64,000 bases of DNA from DASRQZ01 sp964571275. GTDB lineage: Bacteria; Myxococcota_A; Polyangia; Fen-1088. Positions 48,951 through 59,140 of this stretch are shown in pieces; the first letter of the stretch is position 1, and the number at the start of each line of letters is the position of its first letter. The translations under genes and the position numbers were made by a program. Under the pieces are notes generated by a model. The model saw nothing but the letters and a program-made list of their open reading frames with translations, made no database searches and was not told the DNA's origin. The DNA is taken from assembly GCA_964571275.1 (NCBI GenBank), contig CAZNCQ010000003.1, positions 1-64,000 on the forward strand, given 5' to 3'.

Positions 48951-50665
48951 GGTTGGTCTCCTTGTCTCTTGGGGGCATGTTCGGCGCGCGCGATCTGCGC
49001 GCGGGCCGAGGCGGCGCGCGCGGCCGCCAGCTCGCGTGCGATCGCATCGGCGTCGAGCTCGATCTTCAGCGGCGGCTCGGCCGCCGCCTCGTCTTCCATG
49101 GCCACGCGCGCGGCCAGCCTCTTCTCGAGCGCGATCCAACGTCCGGTGACACGCTTGCCGAGACGCGTACGCGCATATTCGATCACCAGGCGCGTGCGGG
49201 CGATGTCGTCACCGTCGAGGTAGAGCTCGGCGGCCCTGAGCAGATGCGCCGCAAGCTTCTCCGGCGGGACGCCGGACAGGACCGACGACAGGATGTGGCC
49301 GCCGAACACCGGCGCGCCGATGTGGCTGGCCATGTCGGCCGCGGCCTCGGACAGCTCGGGCGCGAGCGGGCCGCGATCCCACGCGGGCAACGACAGATAG
49401 ACCTCCATCGCCATCTCGGGTTCGGTGGGCCCGCTGGGCTCGTCGCGCGCGGGCGCCGGATGTTCGGGCGCCGCGGGCGCCTTCGCGGCGGTGTTGGGCG
49501 CGGCAGGCGCCGTCGTCGCGACGGAGGAGGTGTTGGCGCCACCGTCAGGGGGCGTCTTTGCAGCTCCATGGCCGGCGGTGGCCTTCGGCGCCCCGGCGCC
49601 GACATCAGAGGCGCTCGGAGAGGGAGCGCCGATCCCAGCAGCGCTGGCCAGCGCACCCAGAGCCACCGCCAGCACGGTCGACGGATGAGCTCCGGCGAGC
49701 GGCGCTTCCTTCTCTTTCTCGGGCTGGGCCGCCTTCTCCTTCGTGCGCACGGGCGCGGTCGCCGCCTCGCGCATGTATTCGAGGAGCACACGGCGGCAGA
49801 TCACCTCACCCCCCTCGCGGCACACCCATGCCAGCGAGCCCCCACGAATCACCTGCCACATCATCCGCGTCGCCGAGCCAAGATGCCCCTCCAGTGCTTC
49901 GGCACGAATCCCGCGAATGGTCATCTCCGCGCGCACCGGATCCGGCATTCCGTGCGGATCGAAGACCCGCCGGAAGACCTCGGGCGACTTCAGGCAGCCG
50001 CCGTCCAGCTCGCAGATGCGCGCGCGAGCCATGCGCCCGAACGTCCCCGCGGTCCCCGCGCGGCGGTACCAGCCAATCGCCGTCGCCGGATCGCCCGTGC
50101 CCAGCGCCAGGTCGCCGAGGCGCAGCGCCGCTATCTGAAAATCTCCGCTCTCGAGCGTCGAGCGAAACTGCGTCGCGGCCTTGAGCTGCTGGCCCGCCAG
50201 CAGCGCACATTCACCGCGCGACGCCGCGTTCGTTCCTGGGCACGCGCCGCCGATCCCGCTGCGAACCGGCTCGTAATGATAGAAGGGCGGACCCGCGAGC
50301 CCTTCGCGCCAGGGCAGACCGCGTAGCTCTTGAATGTCGAGGAACCTCTTCGTCCCCTCGGTGGTCAGCACCGCCTCGAAGCGGCGCGTGCGGCAGGTGA
50401 GCTCGACGGCGTTACCGATCACCTTCACCGTCGGACAGATCGTGCCCGCGTGGAGGGCGATGCGCGCGGCCAGCTGCGGCTGCGGCTGCTGCCCACGCAG
50501 CTCGATGCGAGCCGCATAGGGATCCGAGACGATGTCGATCGGCCCGCGCGCCGGCTCCAGCGGAATGCGCTCGGTGGCGATCGCGGTCGTCACGTTCACG
50601 CCGATCGGACCTTTGTCGTCGGCGGCGGCGAGCGCGAGTAGCAGTGTGAGCGCGTGTGAAACCAA
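48947..50665 (-). CDS. Large uncharacterised protein at the head of the flagellar operon
   Basis: 572 residues from TTG 50665 (GTGGAG eight bases upstream; an in-frame stop lies further up). A hydrophobic N-terminal segment (HALTLLLALAAADDKG) could be a signal or anchor. An N-terminal beta region with an isolated Cys pair (TICPTVKVIGNAVELTCRTR), a helical TPR-like part (about 155-275) and a long Ala/Pro/Thr linker (about 310-430) follow. The C-terminus has helices with LRAAELYLDGDDIARTRLVI and a charged tail. I recognise no family. Its place, overlapping the sigma-54 activator and heading the flagellar operon behind a sigma-54-type promoter, suggests a role in flagellar or envelope assembly. 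Confidence 0.75.
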
Positions 50666-50690
50666 TTGCGAGACTCCACTTGCTCACCAT

Positions 50691-50707
50691 TGCAGCGCCC
50701 GTGCCGG
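50691..50707 (-). promoter_or_regulatory. Sigma-54 (-24/-12) promoter of the flagellar operon
   Basis: Minus-strand CGGCACG-GGCG-CTGCA fits the sigma-54 consensus TGGCACG-N4-TTGCA: the invariant GG and GC are present with ten bases between them, and two of the other positions differ. The predicted start of transcription is about 15 bases before the TTG start at 50665. Two sigma-54 activator genes lie on either side. No other equally good match was found by eye near the flagellar genes. Confidence 0.65.
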
Positions 50708-50813
50708 CCGCGCGCGCCATCAATACGACGCGCGAGCCGCGTTGCGCGCGGATCACGGCACCGATGGAAGCCGTGCAGCTCGCGCGGGCGTCAGCCAGGT
50801 GGCGCGCGGCCGG

Positions 50814-52055
<1,242 letters not shown>

Positions 52056-52222
52056 AAGGCGTCGCCTCTGTACGAGAGTGCATGTAAAGGTCCATCGGCC
52101 CCTCTTTTCAATTCTTTAGAAACCGACAGCGACGTGACACGCCCTCGGACCGGGCGCGCCACACATTGGGCGCGGCTCAAGTCGGAGACCCCAAATGGCG
52201 ATGATCTTCCAGCGTCGAATCG

Positions 52223-53611
52223 ATGGAGTCGTCCATGCGGCCCCCCCGCCGGTCCGGATCCGCTCTCGCGTCGGTCGGCGTCGGGAGGGTGGAGCTCCTT
52301 GCCCGCGGTGGCTGGCACCCGCCGCCGCCCGCGAGCGTCGGGACGCGCGTGATCGCCGTCGGGTCGACCGGTGGACGCGTCGGCAAGAGCACCGTCACCG
52401 CGCACCTGGCGGTGGCGATCGCCAACCTGGGCGCGCAGGTCATCGCCGTCGATCTCGATCTCCGCACGCCGGCGCTGCATGGCATCCTCGGCGTCGAGCG
52501 GCCGGCCCTCGGCTGGCAGGCGCTGCTCAGCGAGGAGATCCAGAACCTCGACGCGTCGCTGACCAGCACGACGATCCGCAACCTGCACCTCGTCGCGGGT
52601 GGGACGCGCCAGGGCATGCGGCGGCTCGGCGCGACGGGGCTCGACGGCGACCAGCGGCGCCTGCTGGTGCGCCAGCTGCGCGCGCTCGAGGCCGAGGTGG
52701 TGATCATCGATCTCTGCGCGACGAATCACGACGATCTCCTCGACTTCTTCTCGCTCGCCGAGACCGGCCTCCTGGTCACCTCGGCCGAAGAGTCGTCACT
52801 GAGCGCATCGCTCGACTTTCTCACGCACGCCGCGCGCACCGCCGCGGCGCGCCCGGTGCTCGAGGCCGAGGCCGCGGCCGCGGCGGGTCTGCCCGCGCTC
52901 GGATTTGCCGCCGGGTTGGTCGGCAATCACGCTGCCACGGCGGAGCAGATCGAGATCGTGCACGCGTTCTCGCGCCTGGCGCGCGCCCAGCTGTCGATCG
53001 ACCTGCCGGTCGTGGGATGCTTGCGCGCGCAGGCGCGACTGACGCAGGTCGGACCATGGACCCGCGGGCCGTTGCGCGACGTCGGTCCCGACCGCAACGG
53101 GCGGACGTTCCTGCGCATGGCGGAGTACCTGCTGCACGAGGAGTCGCCCTCGGTGCCGTCGATCGACGCCGCTCCGGAGACGCCGGCGCCCGCCGCGCCT
53201 GTCGACGGGGAGACCGTGGGCCTGTCCCGGCGGATCGATCGCTACCGCCGCAAGTACGTGCGGCACGAGGTCGACTGGGCGGCGGTGCTGCGGATCGGCG
53301 CGCGCGAGGTGGCCGTGCGTGTCGTCGATCTCTCGATATCGGGCGCGGCGCTCGAAGTCGCGACGGAGCTGGAGCTGGGCGTGACGGCGACGCTGTGCTT
53401 CGTGCAGCTGCCGGGGCAGCCGGCGCTACCGGTGACCCTCAAGAGCCGGCAGCAATCGATCCGGCGCGCGGGCGTCGCCTTCACCGGTCCCGAGGATGAG
53501 CGCCGGCGGCTGGTCTCGATCGCCGACACGCCCGAGGCCGTGCCGGTCCCGGCCAGCGACTCGCCCTCGGCCGACACGACGCACACGGCCGCCCCCGACG
53601 AACCACCTTAG
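52223..53611 (+). CDS. MinD/FlhG-like ATPase fused to a C-terminal PilZ domain
   Basis: 462 residues from ATG 52223. N-terminal half (about 40-300) is a MinD/ParA-like P-loop ATPase: VIAVGSTGGRVGKSTVTAHL (P-loop 48-57), VIAVDLDLRTPALHGIL with Asp77 and Asp79, and VVIIDLCATNHDDLLDFFSL with Walker B Asp163. The LLDFF element is typical of FlhG-like proteins. The usual deviant Walker A K-G-G-x-G-K-S is here T-G-G-R-V-G-K-S: the signature lysine is Thr and one residue is inserted. C-terminal PilZ (about 336-435): RKYVR (343-347) and DLSISG (369-374), both motifs intact. A Pro/Ala linker joins the halves. Lies divergently from a sigma-54 activator and near the flagellar cluster. Likely controls flagellar number or placement in response to c-di-GMP. 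Confidence 0.85.
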   Translation: MESSMRPPRRSGSALASVGVGRVELLARGGWHPPPPASVGTRVIAVGSTGGRVGKSTVTAHLAVAIANLGAQVIAVDLDLRTPALHGILGVERPALGWQALLSEEIQNLDASLTSTTIRNLHLVAGGTRQGMRRLGATGLDGDQRRLLVRQLRALEAEVVIIDLCATNHDDLLDFFSLAETGLLVTSAEESSLSASLDFLTHAARTAAARPVLEAEAAAAAGLPALGFAAGLVGNHAATAEQIEIVHAFSRLARAQLSIDLPVVGCLRAQARLTQVGPWTRGPLRDVGPDRNGRTFLRMAEYLLHEESPSVPSIDAAPETPAPAAPVDGETVGLSRRIDRYRRKYVRHEVDWAAVLRIGAREVAVRVVDLSISGAALEVATELELGVTATLCFVQLPGQPALPVTLKSRQQSIRRAGVAFTGPEDERRRLVSIADTPEAVPVPASDSPSADTTHTAAPDEPP

Positions 53612-53664
53612 CGAGGTGCACATTCGACGGTGAGCATGCCGGCGATCTGTCGTAGATCTGGGCG

Positions 53665-54330
53665 ATGACGTCTGCTCCCATCCCCACCTCGGGACGCTTC
53701 GATCTGCCGGTGGCTCACGGACAGCTCGAGGCGATCCTGAAAGAGAACCCGTCGCCCTTCGCGGCGGTGGTGGTCTGCCATCCGCATCCTCGGCCGGGCG
53801 GGGCGCAGCCCGGCGGCACCATGCACAACAATGTCGTCTATCGCGTGGCCAAGGCGCTGACTGACGCGGGCGCGACCGTGCTGCGCTTCAACTTCCGCGG
53901 CGTGGGACGGTCGAGCGGTTCGTACAGCGGCGGCGTCGGCGAGGAAGACGACGCGCGCGCCGCCCTCGACTATCTGGCCGAACGCGTGCCGGGCGTTCCG
54001 CTGTGGATGGCCGGCTTCTCGTTCGGCGCGCGCGTCGGGCTGACGGTCGGCGCGACGGATCCCCGCGTGGACAAGCTGCTCGGCGTCGGACTGGCGCTGA
54101 AGATGTTCGACTACGGCTTCCTGGCGAGGTCGATCAAACCGAAAGCGATCATTCAGGCCGCCAACGACGAGTACGGCGGGCGCGACGCGATCGAGGCCGC
54201 GGTCGCCGAAATGGCCGAGCCGAAGCACCTCTTCGTCGTCGACGGCGCCACGCACCTGTTCCCCGGCCAGCTCGATCCGCTGGAACGCGCGGCGCGCGAG
54301 GCGGTCGCGTTCTTGCGCGGCGCCGGCTAG
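53665..54330 (+). CDS. Alpha/beta hydrolase of the COG2945 type
   Basis: 221 residues. Nucleophile elbow GFSFGA with Ser119, conserved N-terminal HPHP...GGTMHNNVV (about 39-57), RFNFRGVGRSSG and a C-terminal DGATHLF with likely catalytic His197; Asp168 (ANDEYGG) is a candidate acid. This pattern matches small cytosolic hydrolases with unknown substrates (dienelactone hydrolase-like). It stands alone between the FlhG-PilZ gene and the copper-protein operon; the 53-bp gap before it holds no obvious element. Confidence 0.85.
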   Translation: MTSAPIPTSGRFDLPVAHGQLEAILKENPSPFAAVVVCHPHPRPGGAQPGGTMHNNVVYRVAKALTDAGATVLRFNFRGVGRSSGSYSGGVGEEDDARAALDYLAERVPGVPLWMAGFSFGARVGLTVGATDPRVDKLLGVGLALKMFDYGFLARSIKPKAIIQAANDEYGGRDAIEAAVAEMAEPKHLFVVDGATHLFPGQLDPLERAAREAVAFLRGAG

Positions 54331-54349
54331 TACGGGGCTAAGTACGGGG

Positions 54350-55414
54350 CTAGTACCCGAGCTGGGTCTGTCGCGGCTTGCCGGACTTATCGGGCAGGAA
54401 CGACGGCGAACGGCGATCGCCCGCGACCTTAATTTCGAGCCCGCGCACGCCGTCGGCGCCCACGGTCACGCGCTGGTGCAGCTCTTTCGACGCGCCCTCG
54501 TGCCAGATGGACAGGTCGTACTCGCCGGGCGGCACGCCCTTGATCATGAACGCGCCGCTGCCGTCCGCCTGCGTGTAGTAGGGCGTGTCGACGACGTAGA
54601 CGTAGCCGAGCATCGACGAGTGGATGTTGCACAGGAGCTGCACGGGCCCCGCCTTCTTGAACACCTGGCTGTACGACGCGCCCTGGCGGTAGAGGCCGGT
54701 GTCGAAGTCGTTGGGCTTCGATAGCGAGAAGACGTTGTGAAAGATCGCATCCTCGTTGCGGAAGTCCACCTTGCTACCGACGGGCACCGCCAGCACGTGC
54801 GGCATGAAGCTCTTGTTGCGTTGATCGATGACCTTGCCCTTCGCCGGCGCGGGGCGCGGCGTCTCGCCGCCGTGCCGCTTGAGCCAGATCACCGCGCCGC
54901 CCGGCCCCTGCGACCCGCCGCCGGACAGCGTGCCGCTGACGGCAACGGTGATGCGCGCCTCGCGCGCCGCCGGCGACGTCTCGGTGGCCGCCGCGGTCGC
55001 GGGCGCCGGCACCGTCGTCGACGGCGCGGGCGCGGGCGCTGTCTCCGCCACCGGAGCGCCGCCGGCCTTGGCGCGCGCCTCGTGTGCGAGCGGACGGATC
55101 ACGCGATCGATCTCGGGATCGAGCGCGGGCAGCCGCAACAGCGCCTCCCACTTGTTCGCCGCCGTCGCCCAGTCGCCCGCGTCCCAGGCCAGCTTCCCTC
55201 CGGCCAGCAAGTTGAAGATCAGGTACTGGCGCTCGGCGACCTGCTTGACCGCCAGGTCCTGCGGTGTGCGTACCGCCAGCGGCAGCGGCAGCTCCTCACC
55301 GAGCCAGCCGCCGGTCCGTTGCGAAGCCGGCGCCGCGTGCGCGCTGGCGCCAGCGGCCAGCATCGACACCGAACCAACGATGAAGACGAGCCGTCGAAAG
55401 GGCCGTGAACGCAT
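54350..55414 (-). CDS. Periplasmic type-1 copper (cupredoxin) protein with beta-sandwich tail
   Basis: 354 residues from ATG 55414 (GAAGGAGG at proper distance). Signal peptide (LVFIVGSVSMLAAGASAHAA), a short helical region (about 50-115), an Ala/Thr/Pro linker (about 120-150) and a cupredoxin domain (about 155-280). Copper ligands can be seen: His226 (FHNVFS), Cys262, His265 and Met268 (CNIHSSM). Then a carboxypeptidase-regulatory-like beta sandwich (GSGAFMIKGVPPGEYDLSIW). It resembles methylamine-utilisation-type cupredoxins that are encoded with outer-membrane proteins. Probably an electron carrier or copper-binding protein. Last gene of the three-gene unit. Confidence 0.88.
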   Translation of the reverse strand: MRSRPFRRLVFIVGSVSMLAAGASAHAAPASQRTGGWLGEELPLPLAVRTPQDLAVKQVAERQYLIFNLLAGGKLAWDAGDWATAANKWEALLRLPALDPEIDRVIRPLAHEARAKAGGAPVAETAPAPAPSTTVPAPATAAATETSPAAREARITVAVSGTLSGGGSQGPGGAVIWLKRHGGETPRPAPAKGKVIDQRNKSFMPHVLAVPVGSKVDFRNEDAIFHNVFSLSKPNDFDTGLYRQGASYSQVFKKAGPVQLLCNIHSSMLGYVYVVDTPYYTQADGSGAFMIKGVPPGEYDLSIWHEGASKELHQRVTVGADGVRGLEIKVAGDRRSPSFLPDKSGKPRQTQLGY

Positions 55415-55439
55415 CGATCCTCCTTCGTCGCGATCTAGT

Positions 55440-56774
55440 CTAGAAGCTGTAGACCACCGACAACGTCTGCACGTTGTTGGGCACGCTGGGCGAGCCCGCG
55501 AGCTCGCGGTTGATGAGCACCTCGCCCTTGACGATCACCGACTCCCAGAGATCGACGCGCAGCCCGCCCGTGATTCGATCCACCAGCAGCGGCGTGAAGC
55601 CCTGAAACCAGGCGTGGCGCCGCTCGTAGCGCCCGTAGATCGTGATCTTGTGAAGGGCGCCCGCGTCGATGGCCAACCCGTACGCGAGCTGCGCGTAATA
55701 CCCGCGCTCGTGGAACGCCGATACCAGCTGGTAGACGCCCAGGCTGGTGAACTTCGGCGTGTGTCCCTCGTCCTCGTCGACGTGGACGTACTCCGCGTTG
55801 AGATAGAGCCCCGCGACCGCGATGCGCAGATCTCCGTCGAGCACGCGCTGGAGCACCTGCCGATCTTGCTGGTCGTTGCGCGGGCCGTAGACGCCGCTGC
55901 CACCGAGCTTGAGCTGAAAGCGCGGCAGGTTCAGCTCGTAGCCGAGGCGCCCGCTGCCGACCGGCACGCCGGTCAACGAGACGTCGGGCATCTGCAGCGA
56001 CTCGACGAAGCTGCCGCTGGTGGTGGCCGCGAGATTGAGGCTGACCGCCGACCACGCAGCGGGGATCTGAACGCGGTAGAACGCCTTCGCGCCCAGCGAC
56101 TGCCCGGTGGTGTAGCGCGCCAGCAGCGACGGCGTGACGCCGATGCGAATGTTGGATTCGTTGTCCAGGTACTCGATGCCGACGACGGAATCGAACTTGC
56201 CCACGCTCAGCGCCAGCTCTTGCGCGTCGAACGGCACCCACCGCGCGAACGCCTGCTCGAGGAGCGGGCGCGTGTCATCGCCCGTGCCGGTGAACCGCGG
56301 CAGAAGTTGCAGCCGCGAGAAGAACATCAGCGGCGCCGCCGGCACGTTGTAACGTAGATCGAAATCGACCACGTTCACCAGCGGCGACGCATGACCGCCG
56401 ATACCGACCGAGCGCGGGAGGAAGCCGTTGACGAAGCGCCCGCCGGCGTCGGTCGAGGCGACGTCGCCGCGCGAGTTCACCGCGGTCGCGAAGGTGTCGA
56501 CGCCGTAGTCGGCTGGCAGCCGCGTGTCCCCGGCGGGGAAGCTGGTGCCGTCGCCCTGCGCGTGCGCGAACCCGAGGTCGACGTAGCCGCTCACCTGGAA
56601 GGCGGGCGGCGACGCGCTTCCCTCGGCGGGCGTGTACCCGTCGCCGGCGTTGTCGGCGTCGACGCCGCTGTCGTCGGCGGCCGCCGGCTGCTGGGCGCGC
56701 GCCGCGAACGGCGCCAGCAGCAGCCCGAACCCGAGCGCCAGTGTGTACCGGGCTGCGCCGCGAGCGCGCATCAT
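55440..56774 (-). CDS. Outer-membrane beta-barrel (porin-like) protein
   Basis: 444 residues from ATG 56774, which overlaps the stop of the upstream lipoprotein gene (ATGA). Signal peptide (YTLALGFGLLLAPFAARAQ), an acidic linker, then a long region of amphipathic strands, e.g. YVDLGFAHAQGD, SRLQLLPRF, GYELNLPRFQLKLGGSGVY and YYAQLAYGLAI, closing with TLSVVYSF and a terminal Phe, the pattern of outer-membrane barrels. No plug domain is visible. Substrate is unknown; the operon links it to a copper protein and a lipoprotein. Confidence 0.8.
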   Translation of the reverse strand: MMRARGAARYTLALGFGLLLAPFAARAQQPAAADDSGVDADNAGDGYTPAEGSASPPAFQVSGYVDLGFAHAQGDGTSFPAGDTRLPADYGVDTFATAVNSRGDVASTDAGGRFVNGFLPRSVGIGGHASPLVNVVDFDLRYNVPAAPLMFFSRLQLLPRFTGTGDDTRPLLEQAFARWVPFDAQELALSVGKFDSVVGIEYLDNESNIRIGVTPSLLARYTTGQSLGAKAFYRVQIPAAWSAVSLNLAATTSGSFVESLQMPDVSLTGVPVGSGRLGYELNLPRFQLKLGGSGVYGPRNDQQDRQVLQRVLDGDLRIAVAGLYLNAEYVHVDEDEGHTPKFTSLGVYQLVSAFHERGYYAQLAYGLAIDAGALHKITIYGRYERRHAWFQGFTPLLVDRITGGLRVDLWESVIVKGEVLINRELAGSPSVPNNVQTLSVVYSF

Positions 56775-57988
56775 TGGTTCGGCACCGGGAGGCCGTTCCA
56801 CATCACGAACGGACAGGCGGGTTGCAGATCCGTCCGCGCGATCGCTTTTTCGCCCAGGTTGTCCTCGATCGCGCGCTGCGAATCGAGCCAGACGCACGGG
56901 TCCGCGGTGGCGGTGATCGACGTGAAACAGCCGCCGTCGAGGGCGACCCGCTTGATCTTGGCCCTGTACACCGCGGGGTCGCCGCCGTTTTGCTCGACCA
57001 GCATCTCGTCCTGATCGAAGAACTCCTTCGCAGCCGGCGGCAACGTCACGATGTGCAGGCGCCAGAGCGCGCCGAACTGGGGCCGGGGCTGCCCGTTAGG
57101 ATTGATGGTGATACGCCCCGGCAGGTGACTGAACAGCGGCGCGACGCCGCCGACGTTGGGTGCGCCCGCGAGCTTCAGGCCGCCGTCCGCGTCGTACTGC
57201 TTGAACAGGAACAGCGGCACGTCCTCGATCGCGCCGGTGGCGTCGACGTCGAAGTTATCGGTCCCGAAGTCGACGTAGTCGACCGAAGCGCCGTCGAGCC
57301 AACCGGTCAACGACTGCGAGCTGGCCACGACCGCGGCCAGGTCGTCGATGCCGTTCTTCAAGTAGTTGCCCACCGTCGGCGCGACCGTGGGCACGACGAT
57401 GTCGGCGGCCGACGGTAACGACAAGTCGCTCGGCCCGATCGACGCGAAGCGGTTCGGCCCCTGATGCATGACCAGGTGGTCGTCGAACAGCTGGCGCGCC
57501 GACGTATACTTCGTGGGCGCCGTGCCGGGCGGCACCTCGACGTAGAACACCCGCCAGAACGGACTATAGAAAGCGCTCTGCGGGCCGATGCTGAAGATTG
57601 GCCCGGTCAGGTTGCCGTTTGCGTCGCGCAGCCGATTGGCCTTGGGCGCCTGGTCATTCCAGGCCGTGACCAGGAAGTACATCGGCTCGAGCCAGATCTG
57701 CGCGTAGTTGGCCCAGAAGTCGGTGGTGATGTAGGCCATCGGCTGGCCCTCGGCGAACGCCAGCTTGAACTGCAGGACCTCGTTGCCGTTGGCGCCTTTG
57801 TCGACGAAGTAGTTACAATCCAGGCCGGCAGGATTCACGCAAACGCTGCCGCCGCGATACGACTGCTGCAGATCGGCCATCGTCCACAGGCGCTGCGCCG
57901 TCGCCGCGGAAGTCCCACCGCCGCATGACGCTGCCGTCAACAGGAGCGGCACAATGAGCGGCGCAATCGCCGCACGGTAGCCTTTCAC
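56771..57988 (-). CDS. Uncharacterised lipoprotein heading the copper-protein operon
   Basis: 405 residues from GTG 57988, chosen because signal peptide and lipobox (LLTAASC) follow at once; the open frame runs further upstream but that part overlaps the divergent protease gene. The mature protein has many aromatic residues: NYFVDKGANGNEVLQFKLAF, WANYAQIWLEPMYFLVTAW, YSPFWRVFYVEVPPGTAPTK, with Cys pairs near both ends (CVNPAGLDC, and CFTS with CVWL). No known family recognised. It is first in the operon with the porin and the cupredoxin, so it may deliver a substrate or metal to them at the outer membrane. Confidence 0.75.
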   Translation of the reverse strand: MKGYRAAIAPLIVPLLLTAASCGGGTSAATAQRLWTMADLQQSYRGGSVCVNPAGLDCNYFVDKGANGNEVLQFKLAFAEGQPMAYITTDFWANYAQIWLEPMYFLVTAWNDQAPKANRLRDANGNLTGPIFSIGPQSAFYSPFWRVFYVEVPPGTAPTKYTSARQLFDDHLVMHQGPNRFASIGPSDLSLPSAADIVVPTVAPTVGNYLKNGIDDLAAVVASSQSLTGWLDGASVDYVDFGTDNFDVDATGAIEDVPLFLFKQYDADGGLKLAGAPNVGGVAPLFSHLPGRITINPNGQPRPQFGALWRLHIVTLPPAAKEFFDQDEMLVEQNGGDPAVYRAKIKRVALDGGCFTSITATADPCVWLDSQRAIEDNLGEKAIARTDLQPACPFVMWNGLPVPNQ

Positions 57989-58126
57989 GGGCTCGACGTT
58001 AAACGCGACTCGTCGGCAGGGGAAGTTTTTTCCGTCGCGCGTGGTTGGGGGTGCACGTCGTGTGGCCGACGCCCGCCGCGCCGCCCGCGCGTTGACCGTC
58101 GCCGATGCGTGCTTAGGCTCAGGGCG

Positions 58127-59044
58127 ATGGCTCAATCGACTGACAACCGTCGCGCCACCGCGGGTGTGCTGTCGAGCTACGTGCGCACGGCCGTGCTCAT
58201 GTCGGTGCTGATTGCGTTGCTCGCGATCGGCGGCCGCGCGATCGGTGGCGTCCAGGGCATGTTGACGTTCGGCGCGATCGGATTGGCGCTGAACTTCGTG
58301 ATGTACTGGTTCTCGGATCGTATCGCGCTGCTCGCGCACCGAGCGCAAGAAGTCAGCCGCGCCGAGGCGCCCACGCTGTTCGCGATCGTCGAACGCCTCA
58401 CGAAACGGGCCGGCATGCCGATGCCGCGCATCTATCTCATCCCGTCGGCGGCGGCCAATGCCTTCGCGACCGGCCGCAACCCGAACCATGCCGCGGTCGC
58501 GGTGACCGACGGTATCTTGCAGATCCTGTCGGAGCGCGAGCTCGAAGGCGTGCTCGCCCACGAGCTGTCACACGTCCGTAACCGCGACGTGCTCATCGCG
58601 ACCGTCGCCGCCGGTGTCGCCGGGTTGATCTCCACGCTCGGACACGTGCTGCAGTGGGGACTGATGTTCGGCGGCGGCTCGCGCAATGACGACGAGCGGG
58701 GCAGCGGACTCGCGGCGCTGGCCTGGATCGTGGTCGCGCCGATCATCGCGCTCTTGATCCAGCTCGCGATCAGCCGCTCGCGCGAGCTCGGCGCCGACAG
58801 CGCGGGTGCGGCGCTGTCCGGTGATCCCGGCGCGCTCGCGGACGCGCTGGTGACGCTGGAGCAGTCGAAGACCGTGCGGCCGTACGAATTCGCGGGGCCG
58901 GCGACGTCGCACCTGTTCATCGTCAACCCGCTGCGCGGGGGCGCGGCGGCGGCTCTGATGGGGCTGTTCTCGACGCACCCGCCGACCGAGGAGCGCGTGC
59001 GCCGGCTGCGCCAGATGAGCCAGCAACGGCCGCGGCGAGGTTAG
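58127..59044 (+). CDS. htpX: HtpX-like membrane zinc metalloprotease
   Basis: 305 residues from ATG 58127 (AGGG upstream). Two hydrophobic segments near the N-terminus (LMSVLIALLAIGGRAIG, 24-40; LTFGAIGLALNFVMYWFSD, 46-64), zinc site HELSH (145-149), third ligand Glu220 in SRSRELGADSAG and the PSAAANAFATGR block (106-117) typical of M48 proteases. A further pair of helices lies at 157-212. Inner-membrane protease that cleaves damaged membrane proteins, with the active site in the cytosol. It is divergent from the lipoprotein operon. Confidence 0.93.
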   Translation: MAQSTDNRRATAGVLSSYVRTAVLMSVLIALLAIGGRAIGGVQGMLTFGAIGLALNFVMYWFSDRIALLAHRAQEVSRAEAPTLFAIVERLTKRAGMPMPRIYLIPSAAANAFATGRNPNHAAVAVTDGILQILSERELEGVLAHELSHVRNRDVLIATVAAGVAGLISTLGHVLQWGLMFGGGSRNDDERGSGLAALAWIVVAPIIALLIQLAISRSRELGADSAGAALSGDPGALADALVTLEQSKTVRPYEFAGPATSHLFIVNPLRGGAAAALMGLFSTHPPTEERVRRLRQMSQQRPRRG

Positions 59045-59140
59045 GCGCCGGCCGAGAGACCGGATAGGGACCGCACCCGAGCAGACGGTCATGTGCGAAA
59101 AAAACGTCCGCCGCGGCGAATCTTGGAATAGATAAGCGCC

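Noticed and set aside
52056..52222. Sigma-54 promoter between the second activator and the FlhG-PilZ gene
   Set aside because: The best matches have wrong bases at the invariant GC of the -12 element on both strands.
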